The notes below the pieces were generated by a model that was given only the letters and a program-made list of their open reading frames with translations, was not told where the DNA came from and did not search any database. Below are positions 11,501 to 26,388 of a DNA stretch of 64,000 nt, piece by piece. How positions within the stretch are numbered: the stretch's first letter is position 1; every line of letters starts with the position of its first letter. Location of the stretch: NCBI GenBank assembly GCA_026874595.1, contig CM049316.1, forward strand, positions 48,426,695-48,490,694, in the 5' to 3' direction. Both the position numbers and the translations under genes were made by a program. The DNA is from Sipunculus nudus. Its lineage: Eukaryota; Annelida; Sipuncula; Golfingiida; Sipunculidae.

Positions 11501-14500
11501 TTCAATGACCAAAGCGGTAGTTCCAGCAAAGTTGTTGTTTTGGAATACCTACAGGCTTATTAAGTCGCGAAACCATGAGATGATATCTTAATATTTGATA
11601 AGAATGTGCTTGATGATCTTCAATGGTGGGATTCTGCTTTGGACACTTGGAACAGTGCACCAATTAAACTACCTAGCATATCTGCCCAGATTATAACAGA
11701 TGCCTCATCATATGGTTGGGGTGCTGTGCTTGATTCACAAGAGGCATCAGGACTATCAGGACTATACGCAGTGCGTATACAGCTCTATCATGGCTATATC
11801 AAGCGCTTGGTGAAATTAATCCGGTTGCTGATAAAGACGTTCAGCTGCTGCTATCAGGTTTGATTAAAACCGGAACCAGTCCTACCTGTCCATCCTTTTA
11901 ACCAGCTGTTTCGGGAATGGCCGGTCAATGAACTGCTCAGCATAAAATGTCTACGCTTGAAAGTCATTACCCTCTTGGCTTTTGTAATGATGTTGAGGCC
12001 ATCAGACGTAGCTCCACACGCAAATGTTTTCAATCCTTCCACTTGCATGTTTACAAACCTGGTGCTTACTACTGATCATGTGCGTTTTCAGGAAGATGGG
12101 TCAATGACATTGGTTTTGCATGTTATAAAAAACGACTATCAAAGAGAAGGGTTTGAGGTTCATGTTGTTCCGACAACAGACATAATGCTTGATCCTGTCA
12201 GTGCTTTACAGGTTTATATACAAAGGACTGATAACATAAGGCCTCGCGATTCAAGGCCACTTTTTCTTACCCTCCGCAGGCCATACAAGGCCATTACCAG
12301 TGACACAGTTGCAAAAATTTTATGTGAGACAATAGATTTAGTTGGCGTAGGTAATAACGGCTTTTCCGCCAAGTCTTTCAGACCAACTGGCGCCACAGTG
12401 TCTGTGGTAACCGGCAATGAACCCGATACTGTTAGGCAAATAGGGCGATGGAAGTCCCGTGAGGTGTTTGAAGCCTACTATGTTCATTCAAAGACAGATG
12501 TATCTTTTTCTGATAAGTTATTGAACTATCTTTGACATGTTTCATTCCCATCTCATGCATGTGGGAAGTTTTGCTAAGTATTGTTATTCGGGTCTTTTTC
12601 CGTTCGTAACGTAATGTAATTTTATACTCTTCAAATAAGGCTTTACCAATTTTATGAAAATGTTTTGAAGTTGTGACAAAAATTTATAAAAATTGGAGTC
12701 ACACGAGAAACGTTTTAATTAATTCTCTTTGGCGCCATCTGATGCTTGCGGTTGCGCCATCTGTGTTCTTCTGGTGGTGCAAGATTAAGTTTTATATTGA
12801 TGTAATTACTAATTTGAGATGGATATTGATGTATAAGGGAGAAATGCACTATGATGACAAATAAAGGCTTTACCAATTTTATGAAAATATTTTGAAGTTG
12901 TGACAAAAATTTATTAAAATGGCAGTTGACGTATAGCTATTTCGCACCATCACGTATGAGATGCGGGCATGGATCGTGCGTTTTGCTGACAAGGACAGTG
13001 TCAGTACTGCCGACCTGCGTGTGTATCTTGTAATTTCTGCAGGCATGGAGCTAGGTAAACGAGGAACGTGAGGGCATGTTGAGGGCCAGTTACTGTCTTC
13101 CTGCTGGTAATCTGAGGGCTGGCTGTGGGCAAGTTGCTTGTGTATTGCGACTACCTCTGCCGTATAAATATTGTCCAGCTACCTGCACGCACAACTCTTG
13201 CGCCTTGCAAGCAACTCCCTCAAATCTGTTCCGGAGCTGGCACACAGATAACCCGCAGTAGCCGTATGTGGCCCAGAGCTAACACAGACCTGTCTGCAAG
13301 CTCTAACTTGCTGGCCCACATGTCACATGGAGCACATGCAAGGCCCTCACAGATTCCACGCATCCAACAGGCAAATCCCATGTAAAACCCACCCAAATCT
13401 TGGCCTGTCCGCAGAATTTTTCCTGGGTGCAACCAGATATGGGGTAATAGTAATAAGTAATAGTAATAGTAATAGACTATTACAGCTTTTTTCCATGTAA
13501 TAGTAATAGTAATAGTAACAGTAATAGTAATAGACTCAAAAATTTTAGCTGTAATAGTAATAGAAATAGAAACAGAAGGCAAAGTAATAGAGAAATACAT
13601 ATTACTTTCTATTACTTCCCTTGAGCCCCTTGATCATGAAGCATATCAGCAAATAATGCTGAGCACACTCAATTCTTGTCCAGTAATTGCCCTGGATGTG
13701 CCTATTGTTGAGGCAGGCATGGGCCAGCTGCCACATTGCTGGTGACCACTGGTGCAAATTACATAAGAATACTGGACAGAGCAGGTCAGAGCCAAATAAG
13801 TTACCTTGCACAAACTGACCTTTGATTAGTAAACCATGGATAAACAGAGGAATGTTTGATGTTATGAGACAGATAAATTGTGTATTATAATTGTGACATG
13901 TACATCTTATCTCACATCCATCAATCCATATGCATATTCTGATATGTACTTAGATTTATTTTCACAAGCCAGTTTGCATTTTAATCATACAGACTGCAAT
14001 AGCACACATTCAAGAAAAATAGAATATGGAACCAGATGTAGTTGCAGTGCAGATACAAAATGTCCATGATAGGCTTATGGTGTTTTCACTTCCCATAACG
14101 TATTGAAGCCTATAATGCTATATAAACTCATACCAGTACTACAATCACTTGGATAAAGTCATACTGCAGGCACATGTATTATCTATTTAATTTATAAACA
14201 TATTCTTTTAAAACTATTCTTTTAATACTTGTCTGTTATTTCATGGTACCAATTTTGCAGACCTTCATTCAGTATCTAAAATTATGTTAATTTATATTTT
14301 GAAAATTAAATGAACAATTTTTTAATTTATAATATGAGAATATAAGTAACTTTTAATATTTTATTATTTAATATATGAAATTTCGATATCAAATAATTAG
14401 ATCCTGTTATGTAAAACATTTAAAGTACAAGATCGTTTAATACCAAATTTATTGTGAAAGTGATATAAAAAATATTTTATTTGTTTTGTAAAATTGATGT

Positions 14501-17500
14501 AAGTTTAAATCACTCTCCGTATTCCTAAATTATCCTATGCTTGTTTTGCTGCAATGAAGAAGGGCATGCCTGAAGAATAAAAGCCATGCATGCTACCATT
14601 ATTGTAAAGTTTACCACCTCTCTGTTCACTCTCAAGATGTACTATGTGATAAAATAAAACATGGCATCATATCCAAATGAACATATATACACCCGAGAAG
14701 ATGGGGTACTTTTGTCTCCAGTTAAGAATCTGTCCAGAATCCTGACGTAAACAGTATTTTTATTGGATATATTTATAAGGATTGGGAAACAGGACACAGC
14801 CCTACCAAAATTCCTCTCCTGATACATACAAAAAGGTCTGAATTGTCAGCTTTAATACTAAATATTAATATGACATAATCATGAATAATTCCTTTGGAGA
14901 CAAATTACACTGAAAATCTTTTTTATTAAAGAAAGAAGAAAGAAGATTAAATCTAAACGGTAGTATTTACTATAAAATAAATTTATGTGAAATATATATG
15001 AAAATAATATAAATATGTACAAGATTGAATATAATTATAAATCAATATTTTACATATGCCAGGGCCATTACAATGGGTTGCTTTTAAGTTACGTGTATTC
15101 ATGAGTTCATAAAATTATCCTAAAATTTCGACTTGAAATGCCCCAATAATCATTGAGGTTTCAAAATATATATATAAAAAAAAACAAAATTCAAGAAGCT
15201 GAAATAATTAAGATCTCCAGTATCATGAGGCTTATTGTAAATGAAAGACAGAATAAGAAAATGTGTAGGTAACTGGATAATATAGGTGCTTCTTATATTA
15301 TTTAAACATGTAATTGCAGTGCTAGTTTATAGCACTCATGGCTGCGCAAGGCCTAGAATCCTCCAATCAGTTTATGTAATAGTAATAGTAATAGTAATAG
15401 ATACCCCAGTAGTAGTAATAGTAATAGTAATAGAATATAAAATGTGGTAATAGTAATAGTAATAGTAATATCAGAAATTGAAAGTAATAGTAATAGTAAT
15501 AGTAATAGAACAACTGTAATAGACCCCATGTCTGGGTGCAACAAAATTCATGCATGCAACAAGCCCATGTGGCCCACGCAGTGCTAATGTGACAGGGCCT
15601 TTATACTCTGACAAGACTATCATAAAGGAAACAGTAAAAGTTTTGAGATACTGTGATGCATATGAAAAATTTACAGATGGACCAGCAAGTGGACAGAATG
15701 GACTAATACCTTTATTTCCCTTTCAAGGGAATAATGCATTTAAGTTTAAGTTTATATAAAAGCCTAAGTTGCATTCATTATGTATCCAGAGTGTAGCTCA
15801 TATCGGGTCATATTATGCATACAAATATATTTTATTTTTTTTAAATCACAAATGTTTTAACTAAATTCAAAGGAAAATAATGGCACCTTGAAAATTATTC
15901 CTTGAGTCACTATTAAAAAGTTTTGTACATTGAAGTTTTCAGTACATGCTTAATATTGTTCACTGAAATAAAAGATTCAGTAAATTTGATAAAATAAAAA
16001 CATCTTTTCAAATAAAGTATACACACTGTTGATTGAATGAGGGACAAACAATATCATTATGCTAATTACTATCTCAGTTATAATTTATTACTGGAATTAA
16101 TAGTCAATTTCACACCTTGTGAAGCTTTTACTCTTCTGAAGTAAGGTATTACTTATCTGATGAACATCCACACTTTCATAGCAATACACCACTTTGTGGA
16201 CACAATTAAATGTGCATTTTAATCATTGTAAATCATTTCATCATGTAGCAAAAACCTAGTATAAGAATGAATCAAATACAGAAAATTATAACATTCAGCT
16301 AGTTTATGCACCATTTGAGGGGGGGGGGGATGCAGAGCCGAGGGGAAGCCTGCTAGTAGTGGCCAAGCTGAGCCAAGCAAGCTGCCTTGAGAGGGTTACA
16401 TAACACAGGTGAAGGCTGTACTAGGTGGGCTTGATGTAAACAACACTAGATATGATGAATTAAAACTAGGATAAAAGCTAATCAATTCCTCTGAATTTCT
16501 GATTTTAAAAGATTTAATCCTTATGTATATATGCTGTGAAAATTAAATCAAGTGCTTACAGGGAAAAAACGTGCCATGGCTAAAGTTGGACTAAATTTAA
16601 GGTATTGATTTTTTATTTATGCTAATAACTTGAAAAATTTGCAAAATTCAGATCTAATTTTGGGAAAATAAAATAATTTTCTGTATGGGAGGAGATTTTG
16701 GGGACATCTAACTGTATGTAAAATTTTGGATCATAGGTCCAACGGTTTCAAAACATGCCCTGTTAATGGACGGCCGGCCGGACAAAGGACCACAACTAAA
16801 GCTCAGACGACTTATAGTCAGCTGAGCTAAAAAGTCTCGAGCTTCAGCAATTATCATGTAAAGTGAGTAAATATCTTTCATTATATATTTTACAAAGTGC
16901 ATTTTGTTTGGGCCCATAACTTTTAAGATTACGTAATACTGACATAATTTCTGGCATGTACATACAACAGTATGCCCATTTTGGATTTGTATGTGTAATG
17001 TGCCAGTCTAACAGACAGATGAACACAATGACTGCAGGACAGATGGATGACTGACAACTGATCATAACTATAGCTCATTGAACTTATAGCCAGCTGAGCT
17101 TAAAATGTGTAAAAATTGGAAAAATAAAGGGGGTGCCACCAGTCTGCAGGAACTGATGAAACACTCCATGATCAATATGCAGGCAATGAATCATGGTGAT
17201 CAATGGATTAGTTATTCAGATATTTTTTGCCCCATAGCTTGAAGTATATTGGTAACAGAGACCTTATTTCAGGTTTCCAATGAGATTTTTCATGGACCTC
17301 CCTGGATGTAAAGTAAGAAGATTCCAGGTCCAGCAGTTATTTGTGCCCTGTTATGGGAAGGACAGACAGAAGGACACACAGACAGATGGACAGACCACAG
17401 GCAAGGAGTGATTGCTATATAGCTCAGATGATTTTCAGTCAGCTGAGCTAAAAAAGGTGAATTTCCAAAGTTCAGCAAAATTTAAGGTAAAAATTTTATA

Positions 17501-20500
17501 GTTATGCTAATAACATATAAATTTATATAACTTTCATGTAAAAAGAGGAAAAGGTAATATAGGCCATGGCTGGTTGACATGATTGGTTTGTATGGATGAG
17601 TAAGAAATTGTTGCAAATAAAATTTTATGACCAAACCATGCATTTCCTAATGTTAATATTGAAGCATCTGAGGGGTTTGTGACCATAAGATGTATATTAC
17701 TACCATGATCATTGGCTGGCTTTTTGATGAACTTTTGACAGTTCAGAAGTTTACACATTTGTTCAATTGGACCTATTTTTTTTTATAAAATATATTATTA
17801 GATATATGTATTTTTTTTTATTTTATAAATGTATACAGTTGAAATATAACGGATGTCCCCAGTCCACAGATGCAAGGACTTGGTGGTGGTGGTGTGGGGG
17901 GGTTGATTGGATAAAAGTTTTACATCTGCAATATTACACAACTGAATATATAAGTTTCTTTCAAATTTCAGACTTTTATAGCTTAAATTCATTCATATAC
18001 AGCATATGAAAGTTATTTCAACAGCACTTATAGGAAAAATTTCATAATTAATATATTTAATGATAACGGAGAGATGACGGACAGACATTTTATGTTCCAT
18101 TCTCCTAAAGAAAAGAATATGTTTCAATCAGATCTTAATTTTTTCTTATCCAATTATTTTTTTAAAATAAATTTTACAAATTTGCAATACAAACTGATGT
18201 CCCAGTGCACAGGTGCAAAGTAATCACTGGCAGTGGGGGGGGGGGGGGGGATTTACAACACTTCTGCATATACATACAGGGCAAACAGAGCCTGATCTCC
18301 AATTCTGCTGAGGCAAATGTTTGTATTAGATCCTCATTTTTTTATCACATCATTTTTTTATTTTAAGTTTATATTACTATACATTTCCAATATAATATTT
18401 AAATCTGAATATATAAGTTGATTCATAATTCTAAATGCATCATAATAAATCTCAATCAGATAACACCAAATCATGCATACAAATATATATTTATTTTTTA
18501 CCACAAAAATATATCTATAAAATTTGCAAAACAATAAATATCCATAAATAATACATAATCCAGATCACATAATTTTAAACTGTGCCTTTATTTATCCATA
18601 AATTGCTTCATATTTTATAAATTTATGCATACTGATGGGTTTAATTATATTTTTAGTTGTTAAAATCATTTGAAAGAAAATTGATTCCTTTAAAAATGCT
18701 ACATTAACACAACATCTTCTGGATTACTCTTTGAATAACATTTCAAGGAAAGTTTTGTAAATTGGAGTAGAAACAGCATTACAGTTAAGGAAATACAGTG
18801 CAAACAATTACAATTACTGCATAACACTTGGTGGGGAGAGTTGGTGGGGGGGGGGGGGGATATGAGAGTAACTATACACCTGTCACAGCAGGGGATCTCC
18901 CCAAGTGATTGTAACAAATCAGGAACCCTGGCATAGCTGATTTCCAGTGACCAGGAGTGAGTAACCTGCACCTGGACAAAGTAGTGACTAAAATATTACC
19001 TCAAGAAAAAAATTCAATAACTAGCCTAATTTTCAAGCCTTCATGTTCAAGGATGGGCAAAATTTAAGGTAATGATTTTATTTTTATACTAATAACTAAT
19101 AAACTAATACTTATACTAATAAACTAATAACTAATAACTAATACTAAATTACAAAATTCAGATCTAATATTTGGTATACACATGAATCTTAATTAAACAA
19201 AGTTATATACTCAGATAAAAAGGCTCTAGCTTATGTTAAGTGAGCAAATATTCTTCCTGATTTTTTACAAAGTCCAATATGTTCAAGCCCATAACTTATA
19301 GAAATTACTCTTTACAGTCTTAATTTCTGGCATGTATATAGAAAAAATATAAAGGAGAATACTCCTGGTAAATATTAAGAAAAACAGATAGGTGGTTTTG
19401 ATATTAGGCAGCCCTGAAGTGTGATATTAGGTTTTTAATGGAAATTTGAGGTTTTTCTTTAATTTCTTAAAGGAACAAAGTCCCATTCACCCAGTTTTTG
19501 GTTTCGTAGGAGATCTTGTGGACATCTAACAGTATGCAGAATTTTGGATTTTAGGTCTAACAGTTTCAAAACGTGCCAGTCTAATGGATGTACAGACGGG
19601 CGGATGGACGGACGGACAATGGACCACGACTAAAGCTTAAATGACATATAGTGAGCTGAGCTAATAACAAAAATACAAAATATTGCTCTTATTTCTGGCA
19701 TGTACATAGAAAATATATAGAGGAATATTTCTACTAAATATGAACAAAAAAAGATCAGTTGTTTTGATATTAGGCAGTCCTGAAGTATAACAGTAGGTTT
19801 TAAATGGAAAATTTAGGTTTTCCTTAGTATCTCAAAGGAACAAATTCACAGTGATCCAGTTTTTGCTTTGGTAGGAGAACTTAGGGACATCTGACTGTAT
19901 GAAGAAGTTTTGATTTGTAGGTCTAATGGTTACTTGCCAGTGTTATGGATGGACATCAGACAGACGGATGGATGACCAACAATGGAGCGGAGCATAACTA
20001 TAGCTCAGATGACTGATAGTACATACTTGAGGTTGGCTGTCTTTGAGTTTGGATTGAAGCATTCATCCCGGGAGAGTATCCTGTGAGAGAAGTACTGTCC
20101 TGCTGGGTCCAGGAAGCGGGCGATAGTGTGGGCGTACATGCGGGCCCCAAACGTGCAGATGTGTAGCTCATACATGCTGGAGATCTTCTCCAGGAATGAC
20201 TTGGTGAATGGACGGAACTTGGTGTGGTACCACAGACGGGCTGGCCCATGCCACAATTGAAAGTGGTAAACATCCTGTCAATTAGGCAAAAAAATCTGTA
20301 TGTGGTATGATGGAACTTGATGTTCACGTAATTACTGTTGTGTATTAACAGCAGCAAAGGTGGTAAGGTCTAAGTATGTAAGGGTAAAATTAAAACTTCA
20401 CTGGTTGCAATCAATTCATGTTAAAAATATTTCATAAAACTGTGTCAACATGAGTATCCACTAGCACTCAGCAGAAATAGCGCTTTCATGATGAGAGTTT

Positions 20501-23500
20501 AGCATCAACAGTATATCTGACAGTCAGCTACCATGTGTCAGTCACTCTCACATTGGGCAAACTTGTCAATTGGAAAACAAGTGGACTTCCATCTATAATT
20601 AAGTTCCTGACAAAGAACTTAAAACAGTTCTTAAAACTTGCTGGGCATTTGTTTGTTAGTGACTACTATGAGATACATGAGATGTATCCGTAATACCACA
20701 AGTTAAGGTGATATTTAGTTCAAAATACTAGACCCATGGGTCACTGTGCTCAGCTGAAGTTGACCTTGAAGGTAAAAATCTAAATAAAATATCAAATGGA
20801 GATCAAATCTAAGAGGATATTATAATACAGGCCATGACTGGTTGACATGATCGGTGTGTATTGATGTGTAAGAAATTGTTGCAAATAATATTCTATGACC
20901 AAACCATGCAGTTCCTAATGTTAAAATTGAAGCATGTGAGTAGTTTGTGAACATAAGATGTATATTATTACCATGATCAGTGGTTGGCTTTTTTATAAAT
21001 TGTTGACAGTTGAGTAGTTTACACATTTGTTCAATTTGATCAATTTTTTAATAGTAATATATATATAATTCATATATTATTAAATATATGTATTTTTTAT
21101 TTTATAAAATGTATACAGTTGAAATAAAACTAATGTCCTCAGTCCACAGATGCAAAGACTTGGTGGTGGCGGTAGGAAAGGGGGGTGGGTGGGGTGAAAT
21201 GAGGGGAAATACAACATCTCTGTATTATTATAGTGTTGTACAAAGGATTTTCACATATCTCAACAATGCTTACAGATAAAAAAAGTTCATTAAAAAATTA
21301 CTTCAAATTTAAAAAGGACAGACTATTAGATGGACAAAGTTGATCAATTTATCTCCAATTCTGTGGAGGCAGGAAAATAACATAAGAAGTTTCAATTATT
21401 TCTTAATTTTTTATTATAACAAATTGTTTTAAAGTCAGACATTTGCAATATTACAGAGCTGAATAAATATGTTGCTTTCAAAATTACAGACTTAAATCCA
21501 GCATATGAAAGTTATTTCAACAGTGCTTATAGGAAAAATGTAATCATAAATACATATTTAATGATAACGGGGAGATGATGGACAAAGAGAGCTGATTACT
21601 TCATGTTCCATTCTCCTGAGACTACCATAAAAAAACATGCATATAAGTCGATCTCGCATATAAGTCGAGTATATATTTTCATGGTAAATTTCAGGAAAAA
21701 TTTTTTTTCAAGCCACTCTGGGGGTCAAAACAGGTCAGAACCAGCATACATGACCATCGAGAGTAGTATGCCAGGCCACCGAGGAAAGGTGAATTGTATG
21801 ACCGGCCACTCGTTTTTGACATCGATACCACTCCAATTTTTTTTTAAACTATAAAATTGTCATTTGTTTTGTTGTGCTGTCTAGTAATATATTATTGGGC
21901 ATCATAAAGATTCTAAGATTAATAAATATAACCGGTTGATACTTTTAGTATTTTGCAAAAATGAAGATGGTCTGACACCCAGAATCGGCAGGTGGGCGAT
22001 AATAGAAGAGGAAGGATTATTCATACTTTCTGTCATTGCTCATTAATTTTAAACTTCTAATGATTGTTTGTGTCAGATATCAATAAAAACATGACTATTT
22101 ATGCGTGTTAATAAAACAGGATTGTTGCTGACTTCTCTACATTTTATATAATCTAAATTAATAAGAACGCACAATGTTGGACCACATAGGGTCAAATGAA
22201 AAGGCCACGTGACAGTGAAATCTGTCCTCAGCTTGATCATATCTGTGGATCAAGGGTAGTAATTTTATTATCAGAGATTTTTATTATACATTCTGAGAAA
22301 ACACGAGGCTGTAAACGACAGTTTTATTCAAGTTTTAATTAACTCTTCCTTGCCTCAACAGACGGACACATTGATGAACACTTACATGCGATACAACTGC
22401 ATATATGCAGCACAGGTATCCAGCTTAGCGAACCGCAGGGAGAGAGCACGGAAGCCAGGGCTACACGCGGACAACACGTCTGACGTTCTTTGATCTTCCT
22501 ATATTTTTTATGAAAGTTTTCATGAGTGAATCATATATTTCACATTATGTTAAGTACTAATTTCGACAAAGTCTTGCAGGCTTTGTGTTCTTTTGTTCAT
22601 TGCGATACCCATGTCAGGTTGAACTTGGGTCAATTTTTCCCCGAGCTTTGCTCAGGGCCGCAGTCATTCACTACGATTTGAGGTAATTTTTTTAGTAGGA
22701 ACTTCCGAACGGAGTGATTCCACATTTGCAATAAAAACAAATGTCCCAGTGCACAGGTGCAAGGGTATCAAATGGTAGCATATACATTCAGGGCAAACAA
22801 AGCCTGATCCAAATTCTGCTGAGGCAGGAAAATAATGAACAAATGTTTGTATTAGATCCTCATTTTTTATCACATCAGTATTTTATTTTTATGTATGTTA
22901 TATTTCTATACATTTCCAAAATAATATATATATATTTATCTGAATATAAAAGTTGATTCATAATTCTAAATGGCATCATCATAAATCTCAATCTTGTCAG
23001 ATAACACAACATCATGCATATAAATGACCCAGATGATACATCTCTTTCTGTTGGCAAGTCGGATTATAGTCAGTTAATGCGGCATGCGGCACAAAACTTA
23101 CAGGAAATAAGGTGCGCATAAACTTAATTTGATATGCTGTTGTGCAATAAAAATATTCATAAATGTTTCTGGTTCCTTCTTATTGATGATTTTTTAATAT
23201 CATTTGATACCTAATGCTTCTACTATGACTGGAAAGGACATCGATGTTGAAGCCTGCATAATACAACATCCCAGTTATTATCATAAATTAAGCATGCACC
23301 ACTGATATGACAATAAGCGGGCTTGACTGTATAATGGAAATATATAGGAGAATACTTCTGGTAAATATTGAGAAAAAGCAGATAAGTGGTTTTAATATTT
23401 GGCAGTCCTGAAGTGTGACAATAGGTTTTTCATGGAAAATTAAGGTTTTTCCTTAATTTCTCGGAGGACAAAGTCTCAGTTTTCAGTTTGGTATGAGATT

Positions 23501-26350
23501 TAAGGGACATCTAACAGTATGCTGAATATTGGATTGTTAGGTCTAACCGTTTCAAAACATGCCAGTCTGACAGACAGACGGACAGACTGACGGACAGATG
23601 GATGACAGACAATGGACTACAACTATAGCTCAGATGACTTGTAGTCAGCTGAGCTAATTTGAATAAGTGCAGTCAACAAGTGACTATGTGTATCTGCAAA
23701 ATCACAGAAGCATGGGTAAAGTAAGGCATTTAATTTTCCTAAGAAGAAATGACTCCAATATGTGGCATCAGTGATGCCAATTAAACTCCTCATATATGTG
23801 CAATTTTTGCCAAAAACAGATGTATTGATGGATATTACATTTATACATCATGGATACATTGTTTTTATATATATATTTTCTGTATTACGTTCTATTTTAA
23901 TCTGACAACTAGCAGTAATAATAAGCCATATATAATAACAGTTTCATCATAATCTCACCCCAGATCATCAAAGATAAACATGTAATACATTAACCTCTCC
24001 TGGTCTATAGCTATGACGTCACATGTGAACAAATGATTCTCTTTCATGAGTCTGTCAACGCCAGTATATATACATCATTATATTAGCATTCATATATAAC
24101 ATAATATCAATGATGATTATATAATAAACGTGTGATATTAAATTGGTGATGTTTATGAAATAAAAATATTACAAACAATATATTTGTTTTGGGTTTTATT
24201 TCAACATATTTTAATACTGGCATTTGTGTCACCATCTTTGGTAAAACATGGTATATTAATATGTTTTAAACTGACAAAAATATTTTCCTTTACCAAGCCA
24301 TGTGTACTGTACCTTTAAGTTTGCTGGTATATTGTCATTAGTTGTATGGATTAAAGTCTGGTCCAGGTCCACCAGTAACACCAACTTCCGATCACCCAGC
24401 AAGCGATGTTCATCAGCCTTTCCAAGTTCCTGTGCTTGCTTCAATGAGAAATATTCTGACAATTATTCCAAAGTTTCAGATGGCACTGTATCTGAATTAT
24501 TCTGCTGCATAAAGAATGACTATTCATCTGAATCAACTAAAAATTGACAGGTAGACAAACAAAGCTGATAAATATATATTTTCTGTTCTACTGAGGCAGA
24601 GAAATATAAACAAATATTTGCATTAGATCCTCATATTTTTATATCAAACCTTTTTCAATTTTATTAATTTTATACATTTGCAATATAACACATAACATGT
24701 ATATATCTAAATAATATAAGTTGCTTTCAAATCTCAGACTTTATAGCTTAAATCCATATACATACCATATATTTAATTCAACAGTGCTTACAGGAAAATC
24801 AAGGGACCCATGGGTCACGGTGCTCGGCTGATGTTTGAAATTTTTGCAAATGCAAAATATGCAAAATATTCTATTGTAATGTTTTTCATTCATATAAGCA
24901 TATGAGAAGCTAAGATGAAATGGGCCCTCCTACTTGGTTAAATTAGTTCTAAATATATGATTGCAAACTAATGCTCTGACAAGAATGTCATGAAGAAAAA
25001 CAGTAAAAGTTTTGAGATACTGTGATGCATATGAAAAATATACAGATGGACAGGCAAGTGGGCAGAATGGACTAATACCTTTATTTCACTTTCAAGGGAA
25101 TAATACATTTAAGTTTATATATAAGCCTTTTTTTAGCATACCCACTTTTTCCATTAATAGTTTTTATCTGATTCATTTTTTTTATTTACAAGTTTTATAA
25201 ATTTGTAATAAAAAAACTGAAAATATAAGTTTAAATTTTAGAATTCTAAGTTGCAATCATTATATATCCAGAATGTAGCTCATACTGGGTCATGGGTCAT
25301 ACTTATGCATACACATATATTTTATTTTTTTTAATCAGAAATGTTTAAACTGAATTTAAAAGAAAATAATGCCATAACATGGCATCTAAAGATTATTCCT
25401 TGAATCACTATTCAAAAGTTTTGCACATTGGAGTTTTCAGTACATGCTTAATTTTATTCACCAAAATAAAATAAAAGATTCAGTAAATTTGATCAAATAA
25501 AAACATCTTTTCAAATAAAGTATACACACTGTTGGTTGATTGAGGGACAAACAATATCATTGTGCTAATTACTATCTCAACTACAATTTATTACTGGAAT
25601 TAATAGTCAATTTCACACCTGGAGAAGTTTTTACTCTTCTGAAGTTAGGAATTACTTATCTGATGAACATCCACACTTTCATAGCAATACACCACTTTGT
25701 GGACACAATTAAATGTGCACTTTAATCATTGTAACATTATTTCTGTGACGTATGGAACAATTTGGCTGGACAGTTTCGGAGAACAAGGTTTTTGAAGGTT
25801 TTTAGCTTTTCCCTATAAAATCTAGGTAAAAAAAAAAGCAAAATCTGTTAGAGTTTTATAAATGACTGATTTTTTGCATAAAATTTGGTGATGCTAGCTC
25901 CCTTTTGTTTTTGAGATAGTATGGGTTAATGTATGGACAATACACGACAGCCGATGGATGATGCCACACCATAGCATAAGCTCACAGGTTGGATAAAAAT
26001 TTGCCTGAAAGATTTCAGAGAAGATTTTCAAAATTTTTATAGTTTTTCCATGTAAAATGTAATTTGATGCAGGTTTCACCACTTAAAGCTTTATCCGACA
26101 ACATCTGATATTTTTTTTCAGTTCTTAAATAAATTTATCAAAGTTAGACTGCTTAAATACTACACCATACTAAGTTAAGACTATACTGGAGAAACAAATC
26201 TAGCTGTAGCTTATATAAGGCAATAAATGTATGGTTCTCAGGCACTTTTCTCAGAAATCAGTGCTGGTGGGCAATATTTTATTTTTATCTTTTTTTGTAT
26301 GTTTCAATAAAAATGTTATATGATCAGGGAAAAGCATGAAAATAACGGAA

Positions 26351-26388
<38 letters not shown>

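Larger units (their letters stand above)
10006..12920 (+). mobile_element. Ngaro-type tyrosine-recombinase retroelement, internally deleted
   Basis: Order of parts: repeat A1 (10006-10091), gag-like ORF, reverse transcriptase N-terminal part, RNase H, tyrosine recombinase, then repeats B1 (12633-12694), A2 (12695-12781) and B2 (12859-12920). The A1...B1-A2-B2 split direct repeats are the hallmark of Ngaro elements, which copy through RNA and integrate by a tyrosine recombinase rather than a DDE integrase. The copy is 2.9 kb, roughly half the usual length: the reverse transcriptase core is missing between 11483 and 11606. It lies sense-opposed to CTDP1 inside intron 5. Frameshifts suggest it is dead, though repeat pairs are still highly similar. 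Confidence 0.88.

Noticed and set aside
13220-13600. ORF of repeated isoleucine/threonine and tyrosine residues
   Set aside because: Translation of the (TAATAG)n microsatellite.
15550-15759. ORF with RYCDAYEKFTDG, also at 25012
   Set aside because: Two copies differ by amino-acid-changing substitutions with no sign of purifying selection, and there are no splice sites; treated as a repeat.
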